A stretch of DNA of 64,000 bases from Bradyrhizobium sp. CCBAU 51765 (GTDB taxonomy: Bacteria; Pseudomonadota; Alphaproteobacteria; Rhizobiales; Xanthobacteraceae), in the NCBI RefSeq assembly GCF_015291725.1, contig NZ_CP030038.1, forward strand, positions 8,352,217 through 8,416,216, written 5' to 3'. A model generated the notes under the pieces. It was not told the DNA's origin, ran no database searches, and worked only from the letters and a program-made list of their open reading frames with translations. Shown one piece after another: positions 1 through 9,243 of the stretch. Each line of letters begins with the position of its first letter. The stretch's first letter is position 1. A program made the translations under genes and the position numbers.

Positions 1-2
1 GC

Positions 3-2306
3 TCGGTCGACGAATCGATCCGGCAGGCGCGCGGCGACATGACGATCCGCACTGCGATCCTGGAGACGCGCTTCCTCACCGGCGACAAGCCACTCTATGA
101 GGAGTTGGTCGAGCGCTTCGATAAGGAAGTCGTGCAGGGCACCGCGTCGGAATTCGTCACCGCAAAGCTCGCCGAGCGCGAGGAGCGGCACCGCCGCGGC
201 GGCCAGTCGCGCTATCTGGTCGAGCCCAATGTCAAGGACGGCAAAGGGGCCTTGCGCGACCTGCACACGCTGTTCTGGATCGCCAAATACGTCTACCGCG
301 TGCGCGACACCCACGAGCTGGTCGCGCGCGGCGTGTTCGACGCGCAGGAATACCGCACCTTCCGCCGCTGCGCCGATTTCCTCTGGTCGGTGCGCTGCAA
401 TCTGCATTTCTACTCTGGCCGCGCCGAGGAGCGCCTGTCCTTCGATCTCCAGCGCGAGATCGCCATCCGCCTCGGCTACACCTCGCATCCCGGCATGCAG
501 GACGTCGAACGCTTCATGAAGCACTACTTCCTGGTCGCCAAGGAGGTCGGCAACCTCACCGCCATTCTCTGCGCCAAGCTCGAGGACCAGCAGGCCAAGC
601 CTGCCCCGGTGCTGAGCCGGATGATGGCGCGCTTGCGACCGACCGCAGCGAAGCGGCGCGTCCCCGACAGCGACGACTTCATCGTCGACAACAACCGCAT
701 CAACGTCGCCGCGCCGGACGTGTTCAAGCACGATCCGGTCAACCTGATCCGCATCTTCCGCCTCGCGCAGAAGAACAACCTCGCTTTTCACCCGGATGCG
801 ATGCGCGACGTGACGCGCTCGCTCGGCCTGATCAACGCGGGCTTGCGCGAAAATCCCGAGGCCAACCGGCTGTTCATGCAGATCCTGACCTCCGACAACG
901 CGGAGATCGTGCTGCGGCGGATGAACGAAACCGGCGTGCTCGGCCACTTCATCCGCGCTTTCGGCAAGATCGTCTCGATGATGCAGTTCAATATGTATCA
1001 TCACTACACCGTCGACGAGCATCTGATCCGCTGCATCGGCTTCCTCCAGGACATCGAGCGCGGCGGCATCGAGGAGTTCGCCCTCGCCAGCGATCTCATG
1101 CGCAAGAGCCGGCCCGAGCACCGCGCGGTGATCTACATCGCGACATTGCTGCACGACGTCGCCAAGGGCAGGCCCGAGGATCACTCGATCGCCGGTGCGA
1201 AGGTCGCCCGACGGCTGTGCCCGCGGCTCGGCTTCAGCCCTGCCGACACCGAGCTCGTGGCGTGGCTGATCGAGGAGCATCTGACGATGTCCACGGTCGC
1301 GCAGTCGCGCGACCTCTCGGATCGCAAGACCATCGAGAATTTCGCCGCCGTGGTGCAGTCGGTCGAGCAGATGAAGCTCTTGACCATCCTGACCACGGCC
1401 GACATCCGCGGCGTCGGCCCGGGCGTGTGGAACGGCTGGAAGGCGCAGCTCTTGCGCTCCCTGTACTACGAGACCGAACCGGTGCTCACGGGCGGGTTCT
1501 CGGAGGTCGACCGGGGAAAACGTCTTGCGGCCGCGCACGCCGAATTCCGCATGGCCTTCGCCGAATGGCCGAAGGACGAGCTCGACGCCTATATCGCCCG
1601 GCACTATCCCGCCTACTGGCTCAAAGTCGAGCTGCCGCGCAAGATCCGCCACGCCCGCTTCGTCCGCTCCAGCGAGCAGGCCGGCCACAAGCTGGCGATC
1701 AATGTCGGCTTCGACGAGGTGCGCGGCGTCACCGAGCTGACAATCTTTGCCGCCGACCATCCCTGGCTGCTGTCGATCATCGCGGGCGCCTGTGCCTCGG
1801 CCGGCGCCAACATCGTCGATGCCCAGATCTACACCACGACCGACGGCCGCGCGCTCGACACGATCTCGATCTCCCGGGAATACGACCGCGACGAGGACGA
1901 GGGTCGGCGCGCCACGCGCATCGGCGAGATGATCGAGGACGTGCTGGAGGGCAAGCTGCGTCTGCCCGAGGTGGTGGCGCGGCGCACCGTGCGCAGCAAG
2001 GCACGGCCGTTCGTGATCGAGCCGGAAGTGACCATCAACAACCAGTGGTCCGACCGTTACACCGTGATCGAGGTCTCGGGCCTCGACCGGCCCGGCCTGC
2101 TCTACGAGCTGACCACGGCCATCTCCAAACTCAATCTCAATATCGCCTCGGCCCATGTCGCGACCTTCGGCGAGCGCGCGCGCGACGTGTTCTACGTGAC
2201 CGACCTTCTGGGCGCCCAGATCAACGCGCCGACGCGGCAGGCCGCGATCAAGAGCGCGCTGACCCATGTGATGGCCGGCGACAAGGCGGTGCAGCCGGCG
2301 GCGTGA
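3..2306 (+). CDS. glnD: PII uridylyltransferase/uridylyl-removing enzyme GlnD, 3' part
   Basis: Bifunctional nitrogen sensor that uridylylates PII proteins when nitrogen is short and removes UMP when glutamine is high. The reading frame is open through the left edge, so the start and most of the nucleotidyltransferase domain lie outside; 767 residues are visible of a family that is usually about 930 in this group. Visible in order: the end of the transferase region with its helical linker, an HD domain with the motif LLHDVAKGRPEDHS, and two C-terminal ACT domains (the first around TIFAADHPWLLSIIAGA, the second around VIEVSGLDRPGLLYELTT) that bind glutamine. It ends with a TGA and is followed after about 30 bases by an inverted-repeat element. 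The family assignment is firm; only the true start is unknown. Confidence 0.95.
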   Translation, partial: SVDESIRQARGDMTIRTAILETRFLTGDKPLYEELVERFDKEVVQGTASEFVTAKLAEREERHRRGGQSRYLVEPNVKDGKGALRDLHTLFWIAKYVYRVRDTHELVARGVFDAQEYRTFRRCADFLWSVRCNLHFYSGRAEERLSFDLQREIAIRLGYTSHPGMQDVERFMKHYFLVAKEVGNLTAILCAKLEDQQAKPAPVLSRMMARLRPTAAKRRVPDSDDFIVDNNRINVAAPDVFKHDPVNLIRIFRLAQKNNLAFHPDAMRDVTRSLGLINAGLRENPEANRLFMQILTSDNAEIVLRRMNETGVLGHFIRAFGKIVSMMQFNMYHHYTVDEHLIRCIGFLQDIERGGIEEFALASDLMRKSRPEHRAVIYIATLLHDVAKGRPEDHSIAGAKVARRLCPRLGFSPADTELVAWLIEEHLTMSTVAQSRDLSDRKTIENFAAVVQSVEQMKLLTILTTADIRGVGPGVWNGWKAQLLRSLYYETEPVLTGGFSEVDRGKRLAAAHAEFRMAFAEWPKDELDAYIARHYPAYWLKVELPRKIRHARFVRSSEQAGHKLAINVGFDEVRGVTELTIFAADHPWLLSIIAGACASAGANIVDAQIYTTTDGRALDTISISREYDRDEDEGRRATRIGEMIEDVLEGKLRLPEVVARRTVRSKARPFVIEPEVTINNQWSDRYTVIEVSGLDRPGLLYELTTAISKLNLNIASAHVATFGERARDVFYVTDLLGAQINAPTRQAAIKSALTHVMAGDKAVQPAA

Positions 2307-2336
2307 GGCTCACCGTTCGAGCCCGACTCTCTCTTT

Positions 2337-2463
2337 CGTCATTCCGGGGCGCCGCGCAAGCGACGAGCTATGGTGCGCAATTGCGCACCTGAGAATCCAT
2401 CGAACCACTGGTTGCGCGGACAAATGGATTCCGGGCTCGCGCTGCGCGCGCCCCGGAATGACG
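2337..2463. repeat. Intergenic inverted-repeat element (CATTCCGGGGCGC family)
   Basis: The ends CGTCATTCCGGGGCGC (2337-2352) and GCGCCCCGGAATGACG (2448-2463) are perfect 16-base inverted copies, enclosing further dyads such as TGCGCAATTGCGCA. Related ends occur at 11543-11712 and 60598-60705. It sits between the convergent glnD and ogt genes, so it could fold as a large hairpin in either transcript. No coding content. Confidence 0.8.
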
Positions 2464-2475
2464 ACGGGGAGAGAT

Positions 2476-3006
2476 CTAGACCTCAACCCCCTCATGCCGC
2501 AGCAGCCAGCGCTTGCGCTCCAGTCCGCCGCCGTACTTCACCAGCGAGCCATCCGCGCCGATCAGGCGGTGACAGGGCAGCACCACGCTGATCGGGTTGG
2601 AGCCGTTGGCATGGCCGACCGCACGAACGGCCTTGGGCATGCCAATCCTCGCGGCGAGCGCGCCGTAGCTCAGCGTGGTACCCGCCGGGATTTGCCCAAG
2701 CGCGGTCCAGACCTTTTGCTGGAACGGCGTGCCGGCGATGCGCCACGCGATGGCGGAGAGCTGGCCGAGTTCGCCTTCGAAATAGCCGGACAGCGCCGTC
2801 CGCATATCCGCAGGCGCAGGCTGGTTGCTCAGATCCACGGCACCGTAATGCAGGCGCAACAGCCCGCGCATGCGGTGCTCGTAATCCTCCCAGTCGAGCG
2901 CGCGCAAGTCACCATCAGCATCGGTGACGAGCAGCGCGATCCCGATCGGCGTCGTCAGGCGGTCGAGGCCGAAGCGTTCAGGCGTCTTGATTGATCGAAC
3001 GGGCAT
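2476..3006 (-). CDS. ogt: Methylated-DNA--protein-cysteine methyltransferase
   Basis: Suicide repair enzyme that moves the methyl group from O6-methylguanine to its own cysteine. The 176-residue protein has the acceptor motif LPCHR with Cys145, the preceding helix-turn-helix region (TLSYGALAARIGMPKAVRAVGHANGSN, given here only as the stretch around residues 111-137) and the closing LIGADGSLVKYGGGLERKRWLL type segment. I chose the ATG at 3006 because it gives the normal Ogt length; the frame stays open upstream to 3144 but that extension is arginine-rich and unlike the family. It lacks the Ada transcription-factor domain, so it is the stand-alone type. It is convergent with glnD and divergent from the DUF1304 gene. 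Confidence 0.9.
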   Translation of the reverse strand: MPVRSIKTPERFGLDRLTTPIGIALLVTDADGDLRALDWEDYEHRMRGLLRLHYGAVDLSNQPAPADMRTALSGYFEGELGQLSAIAWRIAGTPFQQKVWTALGQIPAGTTLSYGALAARIGMPKAVRAVGHANGSNPISVVLPCHRLIGADGSLVKYGGGLERKRWLLRHEGVEV

Positions 3007-3101
3007 CGCGGCACCAGGCAATCGAAAACACACCCATCGCACTTGCCATGCCGGCCGTGCTAACGTCCACCCGAAAGCTGACGCTTTTGGGGGAGCTGAC
3101 C

Positions 3102-3464
3102 TTGATCCTGATCGCCAATGTGCTGGTGGCGCTGGTCGCGGCACTGCACGTTTTCTTCCTGATCCTGGAGATGTTTCTCTGGGACAGGCCGCTGGGCCTC
3201 AAAGTGTTTCGGAATACGCCGGAGAAGGCCGAGATCACGAAAGTGCTGGCCGCCAATCAGGGCCTCTATAACGGCTTCCTCGCTGCCGGCCTGCTCTGGG
3301 GCCTCATGCACGGCAATCCCGCCTTCGCGCTCCAGATCAAGGCGTTCTTCCTGCTTTGCGTGATCGTAGCCGGCGTCTATGGCGCAGCGACCGTCAGCAC
3401 GCGGATTCTGATGGTGCAGGCGCTGCCGGCGGCGGTCGCGCTGGTTGCGTTGTTCTTGGCCTGA
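3102..3464 (+). CDS. DUF1304 family small integral membrane protein
   Basis: A 120-residue hydrophobic protein with about four membrane-spanning segments, beginning with LILIANVLVALVAALHVFF and containing the family-typical segments LEMFLW, ANQGLYNGFLAAGL and GVYGA. DUF1304 proteins are of this length and their function is not established. The start is chosen as TTG at 3102 because a strong ribosome-binding site, GGGGGAG at 3089-3095, lies six bases before it; an in-frame ATG at 3048 would add a non-conserved 18-residue tail without such a site. It starts close to the divergent ogt gene. No functional claim beyond a membrane protein can be supported. Confidence 0.8.
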   Translation: MILIANVLVALVAALHVFFLILEMFLWDRPLGLKVFRNTPEKAEITKVLAANQGLYNGFLAAGLLWGLMHGNPAFALQIKAFFLLCVIVAGVYGAATVSTRILMVQALPAAVALVALFLA

Positions 3465-3598
3465 GACGCTACGGCGCAGCGCCGCGATCCTTGCGCCGCG
3501 GCGAACCTTCCTCCACAATCTTCGGCAGCGATGGCGACCGTTGCAATCAACGGGGAAAGACCATCGGCCGAAAATTCCGTCAGGAGGAACAACCCAAG

Positions 3599-4825
3599 AT
3601 GAACAATCGCAGAGCCTTCATAGCTGCCGCGGCGGCGCTCGCCGTCGCGGTCTCCACCAGCCAGGCCCTCGCCCAGAAGAAATACGACACCGGCGCGACC
3701 GACACCGAGATCAAGATCGGCCAGACCGTGCCGTTCTCCGGCGCCTATTCCGTCTACGCCAATATCGGCAAGACCCAGGCCGCCTACTTCAAGATGATCA
3801 ACGATCAGGGCGGCATCAACGGCCGCAAGATCAACCTGATCCAGTATGACGACGCCTATTCGCCGCCCAAGACCGTCGAGCAGGTGCGCAAGCTCGTCGA
3901 GGGCGACGAAGTGCTGTTCACCTTCCAGCTGATCGGCACCGCCGCGAATGCCGCCGTGCAGAAGTATCTCAACGGCAAGAAGGTCCCGCAACTCCTCGCC
4001 TCCACCGGCGCCGCGCGCTTCAACGATCCGCAGAACTATCCCTGGACCATCGCCTACAATCCCAACTACGTGTCCGAGGGGCGGATCTACGCCAAGTACA
4101 TTCTCAAGGAGCATCCGAACGCCAAGATCGGCGTGCTCTACCAGAACGACGACATGGGCCGCGACTATCTGGCGGGGCTCAAGAGCGGCCTCGGCGACAA
4201 GGCTGCCAGCATGATCGCCGGCGAGGTCTCCTACGAGGTCACCGACCCGACCGTCGATTCGCAGGTGGTCAAGCTGAAGTCGATGGGGGTTGATCTGTTC
4301 TTCGACGCCTCGACGCCGAAATTCGCTGCGCAGGCGATCAAGAAGCTTGCCGATCTCGGCTGGACGCCTGTGCACATCCTCGACATCAATGCGAGCCCGG
4401 TGTCGGCAACGCTGAAGCCGGCCGGTCTCGACATCTCCAAGGGCATCATCTCGACCAATTACGGCAAGGACCCGGGCGACCCCCAGTGGAAGGACGATCC
4501 GGGCGTGAAGGCCTTCTTCGCCTTCATGGACAAGTATTTCCCGGAGGGCGACAAGCTCAACACCATCAACACCTATGCCTATTCGGTGGCCGAGCTGCTG
4601 GTGCAGGTCTTGAAGCAATGCGGCGACGACCTGACGCGTGAGAACGTCATGAAGCAGGTCGCCAACATCAAGGGCTACACGCCGAGCCTGGCGCTGCCGG
4701 GTATCAAGATCAACACCGGCCCGAACGACTACCGCGTCAACAAGCAGATGCAGATGATGAAGTTCAACGGCGAACGCTGGGAGCTGTTCGGACCGATCAT
4801 CGAGGACACCGGCCCCTCGGGTTAG
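3599..4825 (+). CDS. Branched-chain amino acid-type ABC transporter substrate-binding protein
   Basis: Periplasmic type I solute-binding protein of the LivJ/LivK (Peripla_BP_6) family, 408 residues. It begins with a signal peptide (MNNRRAFIAAAAALAVAV, cleavage probably after SQALAQ) and then the family-typical opening TEIKIGQTVPFSGAYSVYA and GGINGRKINLI. The ribosome-binding site AGGAGG lies at about 3582-3587. No permease or ATPase gene is adjacent, so it is an orphan binding protein; its partners could be a Liv system elsewhere. Members of this subgroup bind many ligands including aromatic acids and amides, so the substrate cannot be named from sequence. The long frame on the opposite strand here is a high-GC shadow. 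Confidence 0.88.
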   Translation: MNNRRAFIAAAAALAVAVSTSQALAQKKYDTGATDTEIKIGQTVPFSGAYSVYANIGKTQAAYFKMINDQGGINGRKINLIQYDDAYSPPKTVEQVRKLVEGDEVLFTFQLIGTAANAAVQKYLNGKKVPQLLASTGAARFNDPQNYPWTIAYNPNYVSEGRIYAKYILKEHPNAKIGVLYQNDDMGRDYLAGLKSGLGDKAASMIAGEVSYEVTDPTVDSQVVKLKSMGVDLFFDASTPKFAAQAIKKLADLGWTPVHILDINASPVSATLKPAGLDISKGIISTNYGKDPGDPQWKDDPGVKAFFAFMDKYFPEGDKLNTINTYAYSVAELLVQVLKQCGDDLTRENVMKQVANIKGYTPSLALPGIKINTGPNDYRVNKQMQMMKFNGERWELFGPIIEDTGPSG

Positions 4826-4841
4826 GGGAAGAGAGGACCTC

Positions 4842-4958
4842 TTCGTAGGGTGGGCAAAGACGCGCAAGCGTCGTGCCCGCCATCTTCTCCACGACAGACA
4901 TGGTGGGCACGCCCCGGGATGCGCATTCGCGCTCCCGGGGCTTTGCCCACCCTACGAA
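4842..4958. repeat. Intergenic inverted repeat (GTAGGGTGGGCAAAG family)
   Basis: Ends TTCGTAGGGTGGGCAAAG (4842-4859) and CTTTGCCCACCCTACGAA (4941-4958) are perfect 18-base inverted copies; an inner pair, GTGCCCGCCAT and ATGGTGGGCAC, is nested inside. It lies between two convergent genes and could act as a bidirectional transcript end. Only one copy of this family is present in the window. Confidence 0.8.
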
Positions 4959-4959
4959 C

Positions 4960-5385
4960 TCAGGTCGGTATCTCGCCAAAATTCTTTCCGACCGGCAGCA
5001 CGGCATGACGGATCAGCCGCGAATCCTCCACCGCGGCCTGGCGGTGCTTCACCGCCTCGCGATAGACGGGATCGCGGATCATCTCGACGAAGGCGGCGAC
5101 GCTGGGATATTCGGCGATGAAGCAATGGTCCCAGCGCTCCTCCTGCGGGCCGATCAGCATCAGCTCGAACCTGCCCTGCCAGACGATGCGGCCGCCGAGA
5201 CGTTCGAACACCGGGCCGCTCTCGCGGCCATAGGCCGCATAGGCCTCCGCGCCGCTCGCCTTGCGGCCGTCCGGATAGGCCGCCTCTTTCCGCAGGCGCA
5301 CCAGATTGAGCATGTGGATGGGGCCCGGGCGGTCGTTCTCCCGGAACTGCGCGAAGATCTCCTTGGTCGGATCGATATGGCCCAT
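4960..5385 (-). CDS. DUF1330 domain protein
   Basis: A 141-residue soluble protein of the dimeric alpha-beta barrel type with the DUF1330 signature (IHMLNLVRLRKEA, then GGRIVWQGRFELMLIGP and FIAEYPSVAAFVEMIRDP). These proteins have a ferredoxin-like fold and no agreed biochemical role. The ATG at 5385 is supported by AGGGAG nine bases upstream on the minus strand; the longer frame up to 5475 has no such site. It is transcribed alone, with a repeat element 2 bases beyond its stop. A second, shorter DUF1330 gene lies at 45698-45991. Confidence 0.75.
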   Translation of the reverse strand: MGHIDPTKEIFAQFRENDRPGPIHMLNLVRLRKEAAYPDGRKASGAEAYAAYGRESGPVFERLGGRIVWQGRFELMLIGPQEERWDHCFIAEYPSVAAFVEMIRDPVYREAVKHRQAAVEDSRLIRHAVLPVGKNFGEIPT

Positions 5386-5553
5386 GCGAGCTCCCTCTTT
5401 ATTTATGCGGACGATCCTAGCCCCGGCGGCAGGGGAGCGGAACTGCGGCGGGCGAATGCCCCACCTCCTAATCACGCGTTAACGTCAGGGTAACCGGGCC
5501 TTAAACAGCGACCGCTAGCGTGCGGCGGGGCGGACTGACCGGGCGTATTGCGT

Positions 5554-7764
5554 ATGGCGTGGGGAAAGAAAAAGGGTGCGCGGAAGGAGCCGCTGTTCGG
5601 CTTGCCCGCGGCGCTCGCCGATCTGCGCCTGACCGCTGCGGACCGCGTTCCCGGCGGCGACGACAAGCCGAAGAAATCTGCCAAGACATCCACCAGGCGC
5701 AAGAGCGAGGATGCCGGCGACGAGCCGCCCCGCGAACGAAAGGCACCTGCCGGCCGCAGCGGCGCCAAGCGCCGCTCGAAGTCACGCGGCGGCTTCAGCC
5801 TCGGCCGCCTCGTCTATTGGGGCGCGGTGCTGAGCCTGTGGGGCGGCATCGCCGTGATCGCCGTCGTGGTCTATGTCGGCGCCCATCTGCCTCCGATCCA
5901 GTCGCTGGAGATTCCCAAGCGGCCGCCGACGATCCAGATCGTCGGCATGGACGGCAGCATGCTGGCGCAGCGCGGCGAGATGGCCGGCGCCAATGTCGCG
6001 CTAAAGGACCTGCCGCCCTACCTGCCGAAGGCGTTCATCGCCATCGAGGACCGCCGCTTCTATTCGCATTTCGGCATCGATCCCGTCGGCATCCTGCGGG
6101 CCCTCGTCACCAACGTGCTCCATCGCGGCGTGTCGCAGGGCGGTTCGACGCTGACGCAGCAGCTCGCGAAAAACCTGTTCCTGACCCAGGAGCGCACCAT
6201 ACAGCGCAAGCTGCAGGAGGCGGAGCTCGCGATCTGGCTGGAGCGCAAGCACTCCAAGGACGACATCCTGGAGCTCTATCTCAATCGTGTCTATTTCGGC
6301 TCCGGCGCCTACGGCGTCGAAGCCGCCGCGCAGAAATATTTCGGCAAGTCGGCGAAGAACGTCACGATTGCAGAAGCCGCGATGCTGGCCGGCCTCGTCA
6401 AGTCGCCGTCGCGCCTTGCGCCGAACCGCAATCCGGAAGGCGCCGAAGCGCGCGCGCAAGTCGTGCTCGCGGCGATGGCGGACGCGAAATTCATCACCGA
6501 CGCGCAGGCCAAGGCCTCGATCGGCCATCCGTCCTACAACGTGAAGCCGGCCGGCGCCGGCACGGTCAATTACGTCGCCGACTGGATCGGCGAGGTGCTG
6601 GACGATTTGGTCGGCCAGATCGACGAGAGCATCAAGGTCGAGACCACGATCGATCCGAAACTGCAGAGCGTGGCGGAAGCCGCGATCATCGACGAGCTCG
6701 CGGCCAAGAGCGTGAAGTTCAACGTCAGCCAGGGCGCGCTGGTGGCGATGACGCCCGACGGCGCAGTGCGCGCCATGGTCGGCGGGCGGAACTATTCCGA
6801 CAGCCAGTACAACCGGGCTGTGACCGCCAAGCGGCAGCCGGGCTCCTCGTTCAAGCCGTTCGTGTATCTCACCGCGCTCGAGCAGGGGCTGACGCCCGAC
6901 ACGATGCGCCAGGACGCGCCGATCGAGGTCAAGGGCTGGAGACCCGAGAACTACACCCACGAATATTTCGGCGCGGTGACGCTGACGCAGGCGCTGGCGA
7001 TGTCGCTCAACACGGTCGCGATCCGCCTCGGCCTCGAGGTCGGGCCGAAGAACGTGGTGCGCACCGCGCACCGGCTCGGCATCTCCTCCAAGCTCGAACC
7101 CAATGCCTCGATCGCGCTCGGCACCTCCGAGGTCTCCGTGGTCGAGCTGGTCGGCGCCTATGCGCCCTTCGCCAATGGCGGCCTCGCGGTGGCGCCGCAT
7201 GTCGTGACGCGGATCAGGACGCTCAGCGGCAAGCTGCTCTACATGCGCCAGCCGGAGGAGCGCAACCAGGTCATCGAGCCCCGCTATGTCGGCATGATGA
7301 ACGCGATGATGCGGGAGACGCTGATATCAGGCACCGCCAAGAAGGCCGAGATCCCCGGCTGGCCGGCGGCCGGCAAGACCGGCACCAGCCAGGATTATCG
7401 CGACGCCTGGTTCATCGGCTACACCGCGAGCCTCGTCACCGGCGTCTGGCTCGGCAACGACGACAACTCGCCGACCAAGAAGGCGACCGGCGGCGGCCTG
7501 CCGGTGGAAGTCTGGACGCGCTTCATGAAGGCAGCGCATGAGGGCGTGCCGGTGGCAAACCTGCCGAGTTCACCCGGCGGCTGGGGGCTGTCGAACCTCG
7601 CGCAGGCGGCCTCGCAGGTGTCGCCGCCGACGGCCGCCGCACCGGCACCCACGAACGCGGGCGGCTACCGCCCGCCGCCTCCGACGCGCACCAATGTGCG
7701 CCCCGAGGCCGCGGCCGGGCTCGATGGTTGGCTGATGGACCGGCTGTTTGGCAGGAACAGGTAG
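5554..7764 (+). CDS. mrcA: Class A penicillin-binding protein, PBP1A type
   Basis: Bifunctional peptidoglycan synthase at the inner membrane, 736 residues. An N-terminal basic, Lys/Arg-rich cytoplasmic tail of about 80 residues is followed by one membrane segment (about 88-110), the GT51 glycosyltransferase domain with catalytic Glu165 in EDRRFYSHFGID and the motif GGSTLTQQLAKNLFL, and a transpeptidase domain with SSFK (Ser431), SLN in AMSLNTVAIRL and KTGTSQ. The C-terminal tail is rich in Pro and Ala. A TTG two codons earlier is also in frame; ATG 5554 gives the MAWGKKKG opening. It is monocistronic as far as can be seen. Symbol is by family; mrcA versus pbpC-like paralogues cannot be separated without comparison. 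Confidence 0.92.
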   Translation: MAWGKKKGARKEPLFGLPAALADLRLTAADRVPGGDDKPKKSAKTSTRRKSEDAGDEPPRERKAPAGRSGAKRRSKSRGGFSLGRLVYWGAVLSLWGGIAVIAVVVYVGAHLPPIQSLEIPKRPPTIQIVGMDGSMLAQRGEMAGANVALKDLPPYLPKAFIAIEDRRFYSHFGIDPVGILRALVTNVLHRGVSQGGSTLTQQLAKNLFLTQERTIQRKLQEAELAIWLERKHSKDDILELYLNRVYFGSGAYGVEAAAQKYFGKSAKNVTIAEAAMLAGLVKSPSRLAPNRNPEGAEARAQVVLAAMADAKFITDAQAKASIGHPSYNVKPAGAGTVNYVADWIGEVLDDLVGQIDESIKVETTIDPKLQSVAEAAIIDELAAKSVKFNVSQGALVAMTPDGAVRAMVGGRNYSDSQYNRAVTAKRQPGSSFKPFVYLTALEQGLTPDTMRQDAPIEVKGWRPENYTHEYFGAVTLTQALAMSLNTVAIRLGLEVGPKNVVRTAHRLGISSKLEPNASIALGTSEVSVVELVGAYAPFANGGLAVAPHVVTRIRTLSGKLLYMRQPEERNQVIEPRYVGMMNAMMRETLISGTAKKAEIPGWPAAGKTGTSQDYRDAWFIGYTASLVTGVWLGNDDNSPTKKATGGGLPVEVWTRFMKAAHEGVPVANLPSSPGGWGLSNLAQAASQVSPPTAAAPAPTNAGGYRPPPPTRTNVRPEAAAGLDGWLMDRLFGRNR

Positions 7765-7801
7765 CTTTGCTTGAGGTCCCGGTAACCTCAAAACAAAAAC
7801 T

Positions 7802-7826
7802 GCGAAAACAACCCCATGCACAGTAG
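7802..7826. repeat. 25-base dispersed repeat, copy 1
   Basis: The 25-mer starting GCGAAAACAACCCCATGCAC and ending AGTAG is found again, identical and in the same orientation, at 58459-58483. The flanks differ. Both copies are between genes. See the findings list. Confidence 0.75.
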
Positions 7827-7960
7827 AACGCGACGTCCTGCGTGACGCGGGGTCGATCGCTCGAAGCATTTGATGCGACGGGATTAATCGGGCAGACGGC
7901 GAAATCGTCGCGAAGTGTGGCGAAAATCGAGCTGAGCGCGCTGATGCTGCCTCGTCCTCA

Positions 7961-8069
7961 GCTGTCATTCCCCGCGCAGGCGGGGAATCCAGTACGCCGC
8001 GGCCTCTCGGCTCTATAACTGCTGCCTCTGGAATACTGGGTCGCCCGGTCAAGCCGGGCGACGACAGCG
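7961..8069. repeat. Intergenic inverted-repeat element (CAGTACGCCGCGGC family), copy 1
   Basis: Two hairpin-forming ends, CCCCGCGCAGGCGGGG and TCGCCCGGTCAAGCCGGGCGA, flank a core with GAATCCAGTACGCCGCGGCC and a matching ATACTGGGT. The same element occurs inverted at 28195-28302 and direct at 51638-51742. Together with the 25-mer at 7802 it fills the 327-base gap between the penicillin-binding protein and the convergent metallopeptidase gene; nothing else is visible there. Confidence 0.8.
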
Positions 8070-8091
8070 CGTGTTTGGCTACGCGTGAGTC

Positions 8092-8847
8092 CTAATCCTC
8101 AACGCCATACCGGTGCAGATCATTGCCGTAGGTGTCGAGCCACTTCTTGGCGCGCTCCATCGACGGGCAGACCTTGCCGCACACGCGCCAGAACCGCGCC
8201 GAGTGGTTCATCTCGACGAGATGAGCGACTTCGTGGGCGGCGAGATAGTCGAGCACGAAGGGCGGTGCGAGGATCAGGCGCCAGGAGAACGACAGCGAGC
8301 CGGCCGAGGTGCAGGAGCCCCAGCGGCTGGACTGATCGCGGATCGAGAGTCGCTTGACCCTGACCCCGAGCTCGGCGGCATAGGCTTCCGCCGAACGCTG
8401 AAGATCGCGGCGGGCCTCGCGCTTGAGGAAGTCGCCGACGCGGCGATCGACATGCTCGAGGCCACCGGCGACGCAGAGAATGCGTTCACCGGACTCGCGC
8501 GTCTCGGTCCACACCGTGCCGCGCGTGCCGGCGCGATGAACGATGCGATGGGGCGTGCCGCGCAGCGGTATGACCGTGCCCGGCTGAAACGGTGCGGCCT
8601 TCGGCAGGCGGCCGAGACGTGCGGCGATCCACGCACCGTGACGCTGCGCGAAATCCTTGGCTTCCGCGAGCGTGCCGCGCGGCGGCATGGTGAGGATGGC
8701 TTCGCGGTCGCTCGGATGAATTCTGAGCGTGTACCGGCGCGCGCGGCGGTGCCGACGCAGCCGAATCGCAAAAAATTGCGATCCGTGGGTGATGACGAGG
8801 GTCTTCGGTTCGTGGGGCCGACGATAAAGGAGTGCGCGAGTGGCCAT
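8092..8847 (-). CDS. YgjP/SprT-like zinc metallopeptidase (M48-like, DUF45)
   Basis: A 251-residue cytoplasmic protein of the YgjP-like metallopeptidase group. The zinc motif HEVAH is at residues 205-209, preceded by the family hallmark RWGSCTSAGSLSFSWRL and followed by NHSARFW, which supplies the third ligand region. Biological substrates of this family are not known. The ATG at 8847 was chosen because the extra 28 residues of the longer frame are unlike the family; no strong ribosome-binding site helps the choice. It is followed by a repeat element and is convergent with the PBP gene. Confidence 0.82.
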   Translation of the reverse strand: MATRALLYRRPHEPKTLVITHGSQFFAIRLRRHRRARRYTLRIHPSDREAILTMPPRGTLAEAKDFAQRHGAWIAARLGRLPKAAPFQPGTVIPLRGTPHRIVHRAGTRGTVWTETRESGERILCVAGGLEHVDRRVGDFLKREARRDLQRSAEAYAAELGVRVKRLSIRDQSSRWGSCTSAGSLSFSWRLILAPPFVLDYLAAHEVAHLVEMNHSARFWRVCGKVCPSMERAKKWLDTYGNDLHRYGVED

Positions 8848-9154
8848 GTCTGTCAGTCCGGGGAGCAGGAGTTCGCCCGGATTCTGCCATAACCGCCGCC
8901 AGGGAAAGCGCTCGGCGCAAAAACAAATCATTTGCCCAATATACAGCGGTCAGGCGCCGGGGGAGACCCTACAGACTGGGGTTGGAACCCGCTTTTTTCG
9001 CCCCCGCTGGATGCATGCGACACCCCCAAGGGGTGAGGACGGACTCACTCCTATAAAGCTACCTAAATACCGCGAATCCGCCGGGAACTTACCCCGCCGA
9101 AAGGCTCCTCCAGGGCCGAAATTTCGACGGGAAAGCCGAAATTCGCGACCAGAG

Positions 9155-9243
9155 GCGCTCCGATGAAAATCGGAACGGCTCTGGATTCTTGTTCTGACGC
9201 GTTTCCTTTACGCGAACCGGCCACTGCTTCGCTCGAAAACGCT
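9155..9243. repeat. Dispersed element with GCGTTTTCGAGCGAAG-type end
   Basis: The stretch directly after the phaZ stop reads, on the minus strand, AGCGTTTTCGAGCGAAGC, then GGTTCGCG, AACGCGTCAGAACAAGAATCC and a small hairpin TCCGAT-TTTC-ATCGGA (9159-9174). From memory, this string pattern is a common intergenic element in Bradyrhizobium genomes; it occurs once in this window, so that cannot be shown here. The rest of the gap, 8848-9154, shows nothing recognisable. Confidence 0.5.

Noticed and set aside
3377..4867. 496-codon open frame on the minus strand
   Set aside because: Antisense shadow of the solute-binding protein; Arg/Leu/Asp/Val-rich translation without any family pattern, as expected from high third-position GC.
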